A model generated the notes under the pieces. That model was not told the origin of the DNA, did not search any database, and saw only the letters and a program-made list of their open reading frames with translations. Of a stretch of 64,000 bases of DNA, positions 55,229 through 64,000 are shown in pieces. The DNA is taken from assembly GCA_934045075.1 (NCBI GenBank), contig OW203727.1, positions 20,729,811-20,793,810 of the forward strand, read 5' to 3'. Made by a program: the position numbers and the translations under genes. Source of the stretch: Yponomeuta sedellus. Its lineage: Eukaryota; Arthropoda; Insecta; Lepidoptera; Yponomeutidae. The number at the start of each line of letters is the position of its first letter. The first letter of the stretch is position 1.

Positions 55229-55439
55229 TGGGTTTGTTCACCGGCGTAAAAAAGTTACAACTTCACTATGGTGGAGGGGAAATGCGTACGTAAACAGCGC
55301 AATACTCGAGTGATGGTATGTATTGATTCCTGAGTCGGCTTATGTAATAATGTAAACGTATACTTTTGTAGGAAAGCTATTTTAAGCTTTTGTAGCTCCT
55401 GCTTCCTGAGTGACCTTAATAAACGATCACGAAGGGCGC

Positions 55440-55675
55440 ATTCCGTAATTTGGAAGGCACTTTAAGCAGCCGGCTGCCGTCGATAAATGGCAGCCGTTAA
55501 CCCAAGTCAGAGGCCTTCGGGCGGCTTGAGAACTTCTGACAGTAAGACCAGCCACTAGTCTTGCAAGCCTCCACCAATCCGAACTTGGCCCTGTGGTGGA
55601 GTATATGGCCTATACCTTCCTTATGGAAGAGACCCGTGCCCCTCGGTGGGGACATAATAGATTGATGACAATGAT
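55440..55675 (+). mobile_element. 5S-derived SINE, 3' two thirds
   Basis: GCAGCCGGCTGCCGTCGATA, CAGAGGCCTTCGGGCGGCTT, CCCTGTGGTGGAGTATATGG to an ATGACAATGATG tail. No 5S-like core. Confidence 0.8.
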
Positions 55676-55793
55676 GAGAAATGCTCGCTCTATTGTTTGT
55701 TCGTTATTAGACGCGTCTATATCAAAATATCGAGCGGTTGTTAAAATAAGCGGTTGTTACGTGTATATCCAATGCTTAAGACTACAAGATTAT

Positions 55794-56085
55794 ATAATTT
55801 TTAATGCACTAACCCGTGCTAAAGACAATTTAAAAAACCTATTTAGAGGCTAAAAATTCGACCCATGCCGGGATTCGAACCCGCGACCTCTGGCTATCCG
55901 TGCCAGCGCTCTTGTAACTGAGCTAATAGGCCACTCACCGGCCTCTACAATAGAGAGTATTAACAATACTCGCTGCCTGTACGTAATACAGAGAGTATTC
56001 TTGAGGTTCGAAATTTCACTGATGCCGGTGAGTCGCCAATTAGCTCATTTGCAAGAGTGCTGGCACGGATAGCAAGATTTTTCAT
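55794..56085. mobile_element. SINE-A head-to-head pair
   Basis: Inverted SINE-A from tail (TTTTTAATGCACTAACCCGT) to pre-tRNA region, then around 55960 a direct SINE-A (CGCTGCCTGTACGTAATACA to GCTGGCACGGATAGC), truncated at 56085. Same arrangement as 32335 and 40798. Confidence 0.85.
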
Positions 56086-56269
56086 CCAAATCTAAACTAG
56101 GAATAGAGGGCGCGACCAAGAAGTCTAACACACAAATCAGCCGTCAGTGTCTAATACGAATGAACAATGAGAAAGGTCACGCACAACCGAAATTAAGTGA
56201 AGAGTAGAAATAAACATTTATTTCTTTAAGCTTGTAAATTAAATAGACATATAAATCAACAAGGTTCGA

Positions 56270-56310
56270 TATCAACCCTTGTATGTCCCCACTGCTGGGG
56301 CACGGTAACA
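56270..56310 (-). mobile_element. 5S-derived SINE scrap
   Basis: GATATCAACCCTTGTATGTC and CCACTGCTGGGGCACGG only. Confidence 0.7.
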
Positions 56311-56880
56311 AGGTTGACTGGGAGGAAATACTACCTAGCATTAAGTACGCCTTTGCATGAAATTCTTTGTGTTTTGTGAAATAAACAATTTAATAATAAT
56401 AATAATGTTTTTAAGAACTCATACTCGTAGTTTTTATTATGAGTACCTTCCTAATGTTATCGATAAGATTAAATTAATAGGAGAATCACCTACTGTTGTG
56501 AAATTGACCAGTAACTTCAGGCGTATATACAATATTAATAAAAAAAACAACTTAATTGCAAACAATTTGTTAAAATAGTTAAATAAATATAAATATTCAT
56601 GGACATATTACACAGATCTCGTTAGCCCTATACTAAGTACAACTAAATGACTTGTGTTATAGGTGCTAACTCGACGATAGATTTAATACAATAAATACAA
56701 ATTTTCTGTATTTCATACTTCATAATTCATTATACACGTACTAGTTAAAATTATCTATTTAAGTAAAACATATTAAATGTAAAAAAAACATTACAAACAT
56801 AATCAACATTCACATAAAGCTTTGTCAAAAAGAATGATATTAAAAGAATGTCAAGGTATTAATAATAATAATAAAATAAT
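56311..56880. other. A+T-rich DNA, nothing assigned
   Basis: No coding region. 56585-56700 loosely mirrors 34670-34900 in inverted orientation (AGATCTCGTT..., AAATGACTTGTGTTATAG), suggesting an old shared repeat. Confidence 0.35.
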
Positions 56881-56900
56881 AATTAAAACAAAAAAAAACT

Positions 56901-57569
56901 CTATGCAAATAAATCGTTCCGAGCCACATCCGAACCAAAAGTCCCCATAATACTGGCCGCGTTACCGCGCTGGACAGCAAGGGAAATCCTTTGGCTCAGA
57001 TATGCCCCAGAGCGAACGTCCATGCCACGGTCCCTCAATCGGCGTCCCAGCTCCCTAATAAAAGCGCTGCCCTGCGCTCCCCATACACCAGAAGTTTCTA
57101 TAGCCAGCGGCACAAATATGTAAGAATTCATGAGCTGGCTATACTTCTGCGTCTTATGCCTCGCAGCCAGTTCAGCCGCGGCGCCAGCAGCAGCGGCAGT
57201 AGGTACGATATGCGAGGGCGCAAACGTGCACACACAAGTCGCATCCCACAATAAACTTCGACCCTTCTCCCACGGAACCAGAGTGAGGCCGTCCGGACGT
57301 TTCCCATCGTTCCGGCATAAGCCCGGAGGCTCAAGGACAGAAGGGATATTTGCCGCAACCAGAGCCCGTCGAACAATATCATTTATGCTATGGTGCCGAG
57401 AGCTTCTACCTGCACTATGGACACAATGCAGCCCGTGGCGACCCTGAGCGTCCACCTCCACGCCACAGACACAACTGTGCGGTTGACAGACTTCACAACC
57501 TAAGCGCAAAGCAACAGCCACCCGGAGTGAATCGCAGTCCAAAATGGTCCCCAGCTGTGGGGATGGCAA
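56901..57569 (-). pseudogene. Retroelement C-terminal domain with C-x-C, H-G-L-x-C and RPD...WD
   Basis: 222 residues open. The putative zinc-binding cluster is SCVCGVEVDAQGRHGLHC with a following H-H. Next come SVLEPPGLCRNDGKRPDG, LTLVPWEKGRSLLWDATC and a conserved tail IFVPLAIETSGVWGAQGSA. The RPD-x(n)-WD arrangement resembles the K/R-PD...D core of restriction-like endonucleases in early-branching LINEs, which cut the target; this is inference from pattern only. The frame is well preserved although the rest of the element is broken. Confidence 0.65.
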
Positions 57570-57599
57570 AGCATGAAGCCATATTCCCGAACCCGGCCT

Positions 57600-57836
57600 C
57601 TAATGGGCGCGCAATCTCGCAAGCTCAGCCCCAGAACTGGAGTTCAGCAAAGCGTCCAGCGTGATCTGGCTTATGACTTCATCCCACTCACGTTGAAGCT
57701 CAGGCCACTCCGGCATGTCACTCCCAGGACAGCGAGCCTGCCATAAACTCAAGGCCTCATCGGCGAAAGGGATGTGAAACCTGTCACCATTAAGGTCTTC
57801 GCACATTATAACAACTCCACGCCAACGCGGCAGCAA
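57600..57836 (-). pseudogene. Retroelement linker fragment
   Basis: It codes for MCEDLNGDRFHIPFADEALS then LWQARCPGSDMPEWPELQRE. The ALSLWQ segment belongs between the reverse transcriptase and the C-terminal domain in this element type. The frame is separate from 57569 by a frameshift of a few bases. Confidence 0.55.
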
Positions 57837-57839
57837 CTC

Positions 57840-58300
57840 TACTCACACTCTCGATGAGTAGTCAACTAGTTGATCCACCCCATGAACACTAGTGGGCAAT
57901 GCGTTGTCAACGAGTGGACAACGCGGTGTCAACGAGTGGGTAATGCGTATTGAATTTTGTCCAAAGAAGTCGTGTTGCTTATGAAATGTCGAACTTTACA
58001 TTCAGTGAACTGGCGATTATAGCTATTATACTCGATAATGAAAATGAACGAAACAGCAGGAAAAAAAGATATTGGGTACATGATATGTTGCGACAAAGGA
58101 AATCAGAAGGGGAATATTGTAATGGCGGACGGGTTTGCTGGCAAATGGTTGCCCGTCACGCGTCAGTCGCAAACGCATAGACGTTGCGTGGACAACGTGT
58201 GGTCGTTGCGTGGACAACGTGTGGTCATTGCGTGACAAACGTGTCGGGGTTGACCTTTAGTGTACGATGCGTAGGCCACTCGTCGTACACTACTTTAATA
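57840..58300 (+). mobile_element. PIF/Harbinger-like transposase N-terminal fragment with subterminal repeats
   Basis: The frame at 57950-58180 includes ELAIIAIILDNENERNSRKK then RYWVHDMLRQRKSEGEY. The K-R-x-W-V-H-x(n)-R-x-x-x-G-E pattern is the N-terminus of many insect Harbinger transposases; the catalytic DDE region is absent. Repeats of TGGACAACG and GTTGTCAACGAG flank the frame on both sides. It sits inside the retroelement remnant, so it inserted later. Boundaries are approximate. Confidence 0.5.
58258..58292. repeat. 10-bp hairpin at the Harbinger fragment edge
   Basis: TAGTGTACGA and TCGTACACTA separated by 15 bases; possibly part of a transposon terminus. Confidence 0.7.
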
Positions 58301-58606
58301 TCATTTTTTGAAATTAAACCTTGAACATAGGACACAGGGCTTAAATTTCAATATTTGGCATAGAGTCGAGTCGCCGTTGAGTTGTTTTAATGTGCGAAGA
58401 CCTTTAATATTCAATATGCGAGTGACGAGGTCCGAAACCCCATACGACGAAGCAAGAAACGCTGGGAGCTCGGTGTCCTACAAGCGACGAATACCCAAAC
58501 CGCCATGCCTAATTGAAAGAGCCGCTTGGCACTACTGTGTCGGCGTCATCCTAATATTGAGAACAATTTCTAACAACTCCTTTAAAGCCTCATCATACTC
58601 CGACGT

Positions 58607-59446
58607 TTAAAAACTGCATAACCACAAGGGAGTAGGTAAGACTACCTGGGGAATGACAGGCAACTTCGCAGGATCGTTAAGGCAACGTGGGCAGAAAGTT
58701 TCTTCAGATGTGGCTTCGTTGCCAACAAGGTCCGTCTTATTGCTAAGGACTTGAGGAATACCTCCTGGAAAAATTTGCGCTCCCAAAAGAGTAAAATCTG
58801 ACTTACTTAACGTCTTAAGCCCTGGGACTACGGCATCTACCTGCGACAGAACATCCCGCGAAATCTGCCCAGAGCATGGGAAAATCTCGCATTTTTGTGC
58901 GTTTAATTTGAGTCCCATGTCCCCAAACCCTCTTTCCATGCTTTTGAGGTCTTCGACTACACCGACAGGATCCCCTCCTATTGTGCCATCGTCCAAGTAC
59001 CAAACGTTCAGAGGGGAACGCAGGCCAGCAATAATATCCTGTATAGCCAAGCTAAACAAAAGAGGGCCCAAATAATCACCCTGCTGCGCTCCCACCTGAG
59101 ACTCTATCATGTTATCACCAAAAAATAAATTAGTTGGTCTCGAATAGCATTGATAGAGAAAAGGATATAGAGATGGAGCCCGGTCCCTAACCTTACCCAA
59201 GACAACGTCTCGCTCAACACTGTTAAAGGCATTCTGGATATCAACCTTAAAAATAGCATGATCGGAATCGCTCCCGGCCAAAGCAAACGCACGGGTGGCA
59301 TGTATCGCAGCTTCACAGCCCAATGGTATCCCGAAGCCCAACTGCTGCGGCTGCAATTCTATTGCCATTACATCCCTCACAGCCCGGCGACAAAGCTTGG
59401 TGACCAGACGGCATATAACATTACCCACGGCAATGGGGCGGCAATA
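58607..59446 (-). pseudogene. Reverse transcriptase fragment with YLDD box
   Basis: 280 residues open. GNVICRLVTKLCRRAV, then PQQLGFGIPLGCEAAIHATR, the first catalytic Asp in FKVDIQNAFNSVERD, AQQGDYLGPLLFSL (usually QQGDPLGP, so Pro is replaced by Tyr) and NVWYLDDGTIGGD, the catalytic box with Leu in place of Ala. Beyond codon ~235 the frame is lost, and the continuation (ELPAFLASSYGVSDLVTRIL) lies at 58390-58460 after stops. Confidence 0.75.
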
Positions 59447-59492
59447 CATCTATGTATTTATTATAAATTCATAGATAATAAATACATAGATG
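59447..59492. repeat. Perfect 18-bp hairpin at the retroelement 5' truncation
   Basis: Arms CATCTATGTATTTATTAT and complement, loop of 10 bases. The left arm starts in the last reverse transcriptase codons. Confidence 0.92.
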
Positions 59493-59528
59493 GTTAAGAC
59501 CCGAGACAAACTAAAAAAGGTTCGATTC

Positions 59529-59612
59529 CTAGTTTGACCCGGCCGGGGATCGAACCCAAGACCTTCGGTTTTACAGTCAGCATGCCAAACCGTAGCGCCA
59601 CCAAGGCCGTCA
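59529..59612 (-). mobile_element. tRNA-like SINE head, inverted
   Basis: On the minus strand GGCCTTGGTGGCGCTACGGT (A box) and GGTTCGATCCCCGGCCGGG (B box and T-arm). The intervening arm is too irregular for a functional tRNA, and no body of a known family is attached. Confidence 0.55.
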
Positions 59613-59619
59613 AATAATT

Positions 59620-59670
59620 TGACAGCTAATTGAGATAATTATTTCTAATAATTATCTCAATTAGCTGTCA
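59620..59670. repeat. Perfect 24-bp hairpin, 3-base loop
   Basis: Arms begin TGACAGCTAATTGAGATAAT; the loop is TCT. Exact self-complementarity over 48 of 51 bases. Confidence 0.95.
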
Positions 59671-59702
59671 TGAGGTCCTTTAAAGTTCGCTCATTATTAG
59701 TG

Positions 59703-59900
59703 ACTAGCTGTGCCCCGCGGTGTTACCCGCGATTTATCGGTTTTCCCATGGGAATAAGATATTTTCTCGCAGTAAAACGTAACCTTTGTGTCCAGGGTGT
59801 CAGCTAATTCCATACCAAATTTTATTAAAATCGCTCCAGCCGTTTAGACGTGAAGAAGTAACAAACAAACACACTCACAGACTTTCGCCTTTATAATATT
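59703..59900 (+). mobile_element. Widespread insect non-coding repeat (GCTGTGCCCCGCGG type)
   Basis: CTAGCTGTGCCCCGCGGTGT, ATACCAAATTTTATTAAAAT, CGCTCCAGCCGTTTAGACGT and GACTTTCGCCTTTATAATAT, in that order. Familiar as a dispersed insect repeat; origin (LINE UTR or other) not decided. Confidence 0.7.
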
Positions 59901-59917
59901 GGTGTGATTGTACACAC

Positions 59918-59968
59918 GATTATTATAATTCTTTTCAAATTATACTTTTGAAAAGAATTATAATAATC
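59918..59968. repeat. Perfect 22-bp hairpin
   Basis: Arms start GATTATTATAATTCTTTTCA; central loop of about 6-7 bases around TTATAC. Directly downstream of the repeat ending at 59900. Confidence 0.93.
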
Positions 59969-59969
59969 T

Positions 59970-61140
59970 AGCGCAACAATTTGAATATTTCATGCGTATT
60001 TAAATTTTGATATACTATTACATAGTTTTGGTTAGAGAAACACGGCACAAATAGTCGTCAAATTTCTTTAAAATTAACTATTACGTAAAAACGTACAACT
60101 TCAAGATGCACGTAATTTAATTTTCTAATGTATGCATAGTTTCTGCATTTTGCACTACCTTCTTTGAACATACCTATTTTAATAATCATAAAAAGTTTTA
60201 GAATGTAAGAGGAAAACGAAAAGCACGTGATGTGTATGTTTAGAATAATCAAGAGTATAGGTTTGAACATAATATTCTGCTCTAATTATTTCATTCTTTT
60301 ACAAAACCGAGATAAAAACATATTTAAGATAATTATTAAATAATTTATTTTCAGAACAAATCCAATGCAACGTAATTACAATAATTAAATCAAATTTAAA
60401 TAAATGCCATTCAATAGTTAGGAGTTACAGGCTCTCACAGTGCCCTGATAGTGCCCTATAATTATTAATATTAAATTCTTTATTGCACAAAAGCACAAAG
60501 TATTCTGATAAAAAGGTGTACTTCGTGCTATGCAGCACTTTCTTCCAGTCAACCCTCGGTTTGTGGATAATGACTAGCTGGGTAATGTAAAATAGGTACT
60601 AAAAGTATCCCCCGTTAGGTTGGAGGTTGGGGGGGGATACTATTACATAGACGAAAATTTAACTTAACAGATACTTAAATATACATAATACATCTACAAA
60701 CATGTATATATACATTCATATAAAGTTTACAACCACGCACAATTAACTTACTTAAATTATAAAATCTAGCAATCTGTTGCTATAGATGAAAACCTGTAAA
60801 TGGCTCAATAACTAGTTAAAAGTTTCACATATTGTTTATCAGCTGTTGGTTTTCCATAGATAACAAATAAATAAATAACCCTAGGTAGCATGTACAGGAT
60901 TTTCAGGCCATACTTGTACAAAAACTAATCAATCCACCCAGTCTGTTCCTAATTAAGACAAAGTAAATTATCAAGTGTTGAGATAAACGCCAAAGCGTCA
61001 TAGTCGCAGACCACTGCCCAGCTAAGTCCATTTGATCATAAGCTATGCCATTTGAAGCAGAACGCCCACAGTGGGGGCTGTATAAAGACTTACTATGACC
61101 TATTTCGCCGCTTGTACGACCACCGGTCTGCGCACAGATC
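59970..61140. other. A+T-rich DNA with one LINE tail
   Basis: 60462-60560 is a minus-strand LINE 3' tail (GCAATAAAGAATTT type). A G-run GGTTGGGGGGGGATAC lies at 60630. Nothing else is supported. Confidence 0.4.
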
Positions 61141-61149
61141 GATGCGTTT

Positions 61150-61305
61150 GCGCAGCGTCGAGAACGCATAGAAAAATCGACTTTGTTACCAGAGTGCTAA
61201 TGACTGTTTTAGTGTTTGAAGGATAATACGTGTTGTGGCAATTTTTTGTGGATTTTTTGTAATTTTGTGTTCTTGTTAATGTGTTCTGTTTGAGTTATTA
61301 TGAAG
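61150..61305 (+). CDS. Candidate first exon of a second gene, start codon then splice donor
   Basis: A CpG-bearing stretch (61125-61170) precedes ~130 bases of T-rich leader. ATGAAG at 61300-61305 is followed immediately by a consensus donor GTAAGA. A two-codon coding contribution (Met-Lys) before intron 1 is a common layout for insect secreted and cuticular proteins. The gene at 19771 also needs such an exon. A short upstream ATG near 61198 reads a 9-codon frame. No second exon is visible before 64000, so this is only a candidate. Confidence 0.25.
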
Positions 61306-61741
61306 GTAAGATGGTATTTCTAACTTGTAAACGCGCATTATTCTACTAAGATGGATGAAAGCTATGTAATGAATAATAAATTAGTTTATATTGTAGCATT
61401 ACAATTTCAAAATTACATTCTCTCTCTCTCTCTATGAAAGGAGGCAACGTTCTTGGCAACGTAGTTAAATCAATTTTACTGAACTTTAGCATATGATTTT
61501 CCATTTTTTTAAAGTGATAAATATCGCTTCATGCATCTGTCCAGACGTTACATTCAATCCCAATCTAGGATACACTGTGATATGGTAACTAAGCAGATAT
61601 CACAAGTATGGAACAATACAAAATAAATCGAAGGGCTTTGTCCAAATCGAAGTTAGCTGACCTCCAAAGCCCTCCGGCATGTAACTCCGGCAATATTCAT
61701 AACTAAGTGTACTATTAAAACAATCTAGTTATTTTAAAACC

Positions 61742-62262
61742 AGATGAATGATTGCTCTCTACCAATTGAAAACTCTGAAAACTGAATGATTGTTCTCTAT
61801 TACACTATTTTTATTTTTAATGCACTAACCCGTGCTAAGTACGGATACGGTACGGATAGCCAGAGGTTGCGGGTTCGAATCCCGGCATGGGTGAAATTTT
61901 TAGCCTCTAAATAGGTTTTTAAAGATTGTTCTCTAACCATTGAAACCTCTGAAAACTGAATGATTGCTCTCTAACAATTGAAACCTCTGAAAATGATTGC
62001 TCTCTACCAATTGAAGACACTGAAAACTGAATGATTGTTCTCTAACCTTTGAAACCTCTGAAAACTAAATGATTGCTCTTTAGCAATTGAAACCTCTGCA
62101 AATTGAATGATTGCTCTCTACCAATTGAAACCTATGAAAACTGAATGATCGCTCTCAACCAATTGGAACCTCTGAAAACTGAACGATTGCTTTCTACCAA
62201 TTGAAAACTCTGAAAACTGAATGATTGCTCTCTGCCAATTGAAACCTCTGAAAATTCTACCA
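61742..62262. repeat. 38-bp minisatellite
   Basis: About ten units around TGATTGCTCTCTACCAATTG then AAACCTCTGAAAACTGAA, with a SINE-A insertion between the first and second units. Confidence 0.93.
61788..61935 (-). mobile_element. SINE-A with 5' inversion inside the minisatellite
   Basis: GATTGTTCTCTA at 61788-61799 and 61924-61935 brackets the insert. The left part (61800-61839) is the inverted last ~38 bases of SINE-A including tail. The right part (61850-61923) is direct sequence from ACGGATAGCC to TTTTTAAA, which is the piece that immediately precedes that tail segment in the intact element. This is the layout expected from twin priming. Confidence 0.85.
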
Positions 62263-62409
62263 AAAAAATAACGAGCTTGTAGTAAACATGCATCTGGCAA
62301 GGCCGACCGGCGACCTAGAATCCCTGGATTGTTTACGCATCTTGGATTCTCCGCTGCGCTGATCAATGGACTAGCAAACTTAATTTATGCAGTGTATAGA
62401 ATAAATATT

Positions 62410-62650
62410 GCGGCGGCAGCCCAGTGGGTAGAAACATGGACTTGGAACGGAAACGAGAGGCCCAGGTTCGATTTCCAGTGCAGGCTGTACTTTCTTTTCT
62501 AACTTATGAACTTATAGAAGCAACACCACTCGCTAATAGTGACGGAAAACGTCGTGAAGAAACCTGAGTGTCTGAGGTGAATACCTCAGCACCTGAAATT
62601 GTCATTGCCAGTCTCCGGTGGGCACGCGTAGTAATCAAGCCTGTGGTGAG
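62410..62650 (+). mobile_element. SINE-C with tRNA-like head, interrupted at its 3' end
   Basis: Head GCAGCCCAGTGGGTAGAAAC and B box GGTTCGATTTCC; body CACTCGCTAATAGTGACGG, CGTCGTGAAGAAACCTGAGT and GCCAGTCTCCGGTGGGCACG. It ends at the transposon insertion at 62652. Confidence 0.75.
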
Positions 62651-62651
62651 C

Positions 62652-63367
62652 GGTTCTCTGCCTTTTTGCAGAAACATTTTCGGCCGATTATCATTTGGCA
62701 ACTAACGTTTCAAATAATATTATTTTGCGGAATAATCATTTGCCAACTATTCTTATATATTTTTTTGATTTCCCAACCTCGTAGTTGCCAACTGTTTGTT
62801 TGGTTTGCTTTTTATAATGAAATCTTTCAAAATGCCAACTAGCGTAGCGTATATTTAAGTAGCGTATATTTTACGCGCAATAGTCATTCAGTCGGCCAAA
62901 ATTTTTTCTGCAAAAAGGCAGAGAACCTTCGGTCTTACATGTTCAACCTAACACGCTCCTTCGCGCTCCGCTACGCTACGCGCTTCGTCGCACCTATATT
63001 TTTGTCGCAGATTGAGTCTCGTCGGCCACCCCTCTAGCCAGTAATATTTCCATTCCCAGTAATATTTTTCTTAAATTAAAAATGCAAATATTTTTTTTTT
63101 ATCATAAAATCAATGTATGAAAAGGGAACTTACACTGACGAAACTTTATTCATGTAATAGTTGTTTGCCTAGTAAAAGACTTGACAAACAATAAATTCCC
63201 AAAACGTTTTGTGTCATTATAATAATCAGCTTAACAATAATCCTACCAAATGAAACATTGCGATACAAAAATTTGTAAATCGTTTGTTGTCAACGTAAAA
63301 AATAGGTAAAACGTTGGTTGGCAAGTGATAATCAGCGTAACAATTTTCTGCGAAAAGGCAGGACACC
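62652..63367. mobile_element. 716-bp DNA transposon, 23-bp TIRs, 9-bp target duplication
   Basis: The target duplication GTGGTGAGC is at 62643-62651 and 63368-63376. The left end is GGTTCTCTGCCTTTTTGCAG; the right end complement is GGTGTCCTGCCTTTTCGCAG. An extra inverted copy of the end lies at 62908-62932. Motifs close to TTTGCCAACTA recur at least five times near the ends. No transposase is encoded. A 9-bp duplication would suit a Mutator-like or Merlin-type transposase. Confidence 0.8.
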
Positions 63368-63696
63368 GTGGTGAGCACTTGTCAACTCTGCGCGCGCACT
63401 ACAAACTCCAACATTCCTGCATCGTGCAATCAAAGTGTTTCAATAACATACCATAAATATAACGTCCGACTAACAATAGTTGGACCGGCCATCCCCAGGC
63501 ATACGATCTGCCTGGCGGGAAATTTCTCTTTATTGTGGAAGAGCACGATCACCCGCTCTTCCTTATAGTGAGGTAAAATACGTAGAGAAGAGAATATTTT
63601 ATTTCAAGCGTATCGAATGAACTGACATGGAAAAACTATCTGTCACGTCTGACATAAAACTTTTCATAAAGAGTTCCATCCTACTTGGACTTCCAC

Positions 63697-63730
63697 AAGC
63701 CCATACTCTCTCTGTGAGAGAAGGCCTGAC
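63697..63730 (+). mobile_element. SINE-C 3' scrap
   Basis: GCCCATACTCTCTCTGTGAG and AGAAGGCCTGACG. Confidence 0.5.
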
Positions 63731-63867
63731 GTTTACGACACGTTTAGCGGCTACGTAAATAGAATAAATTTACTGTTTTCTTTATCAGATGAAAAAATAG
63801 AGAGAGAGTGTATATAGTGGCATTACTTCTTAACACATTTCGTTATTTAAATATGATTTGTATAATT

Positions 63868-63990
63868 TAGATATTTAGATAGAATATTACGTATTGTATG
63901 TACACCAGAAGAGACATAAAAGACTGAAACAGTGTCATTGTACGGTACATTTGGCGACTTTATCAAAGTAATTTCTACCAGTCGATCACT
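63868..63990 (-). mobile_element. LINE 3'-UTR remnant
   Basis: Minus-strand GGTAGAAATTACTTTGATAA to GTACATACAATACG, matching the LINE tails at 15240 and 17793. Confidence 0.55.
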
Positions 63991-64000
63991 AATGTGCATC

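Larger units (their letters stand above)
56882..59446 (-). mobile_element. Decayed retroelement: YLDD reverse transcriptase and Cys/His-RPD C-terminal domain
   Basis: The minus strand carries, in order, a reverse transcriptase (59446-58630), a connecting region with in-frame stops (58620-58320), an inserted transposon fragment (about 57840-58300), a linker (57836-57600) and a C-terminal domain (57569-56901). It ends in (TTA)n without a poly-A tail. The 5' end is truncated next to a hairpin at 59447. I recognise this two-part protein as a dispersed animal retroelement type but cannot name the clade. Confidence 0.7.

Overview
This window is A+T-rich nuclear DNA from an insect, most likely a moth or butterfly (Lepidoptera). 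The evidence is a spliced secreted-protein gene with consensus GT-AG introns and large introns, plus dense interspersed repeats of types I associate with lepidopteran genomes. Those repeats are RTE-like LINE 3' ends coding for the ending Y-V-Q-Q-W-T, several tRNA-derived SINEs, a 5S-rRNA-derived SINE, a Penelope-like element and many TIR-bearing MITEs. There is no bacterial gene organisation, and the species cannot be named from sequence alone.

Layout. 1-14.6 kb is repeat-filled intergenic DNA: a 29-bp minisatellite, fragments of at least three LINE families, SINEs and MITEs. 14.9-16.4 kb has two promoter-like stretches. 19.77-38.2 kb carries the only convincing host gene, on the plus strand: five coding exons whose splice phases all agree, giving 484 residues. 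The first exon with the start codon was not found, so the protein is 5'-incomplete. It begins with a signal-peptide core, continues through Ala/Ser-rich, Gly/Lys-rich amphipathic and Pro/Tyr/His-rich segments, and ends in a Thr-rich tail with a basic C-terminus. I do not recognise the family. A 14-kb intron (23.4-37.5 kb) holds SINEs, MITEs and two large tetranucleotide arrays. 38.2-40.4 kb is probably a long 3' UTR.

40.8-43.8 kb is nested repeats. 44.9-49.2 kb is a nearly full-length non-LTR retrotransposon (CR1/Jockey-like) on the minus strand with open ORF1 and ORF2. A canonical slippery heptamer abuts the ORF1 stop codon, in the register needed for -1 frameshifting into ORF2. ORF2 has lost the conserved P-Q-G motif of the reverse transcriptase. 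49.2-56.3 kb holds more LINE 3' ends, SINEs and a Penelope-like fragment between inverted termini. 56.9-59.45 kb is a decayed retroelement with a YLDD reverse transcriptase and a Cys/His plus RPD...WD C-terminal domain, interrupted by a PIF/Harbinger-like fragment. 61.15-61.3 kb may be the first exon of another plus-strand gene. 62.65-63.37 kb is a 716-bp DNA transposon with 9-bp target duplications.

The most unusual theme is inverted duplication. One tRNA-derived SINE family repeatedly occurs as head-to-head inverted pairs, in one case between a single pair of target duplications and in another with flanking DNA also mirrored. The window also has at least seven perfect or near-perfect hairpins with short loops, three of them within 520 bp.
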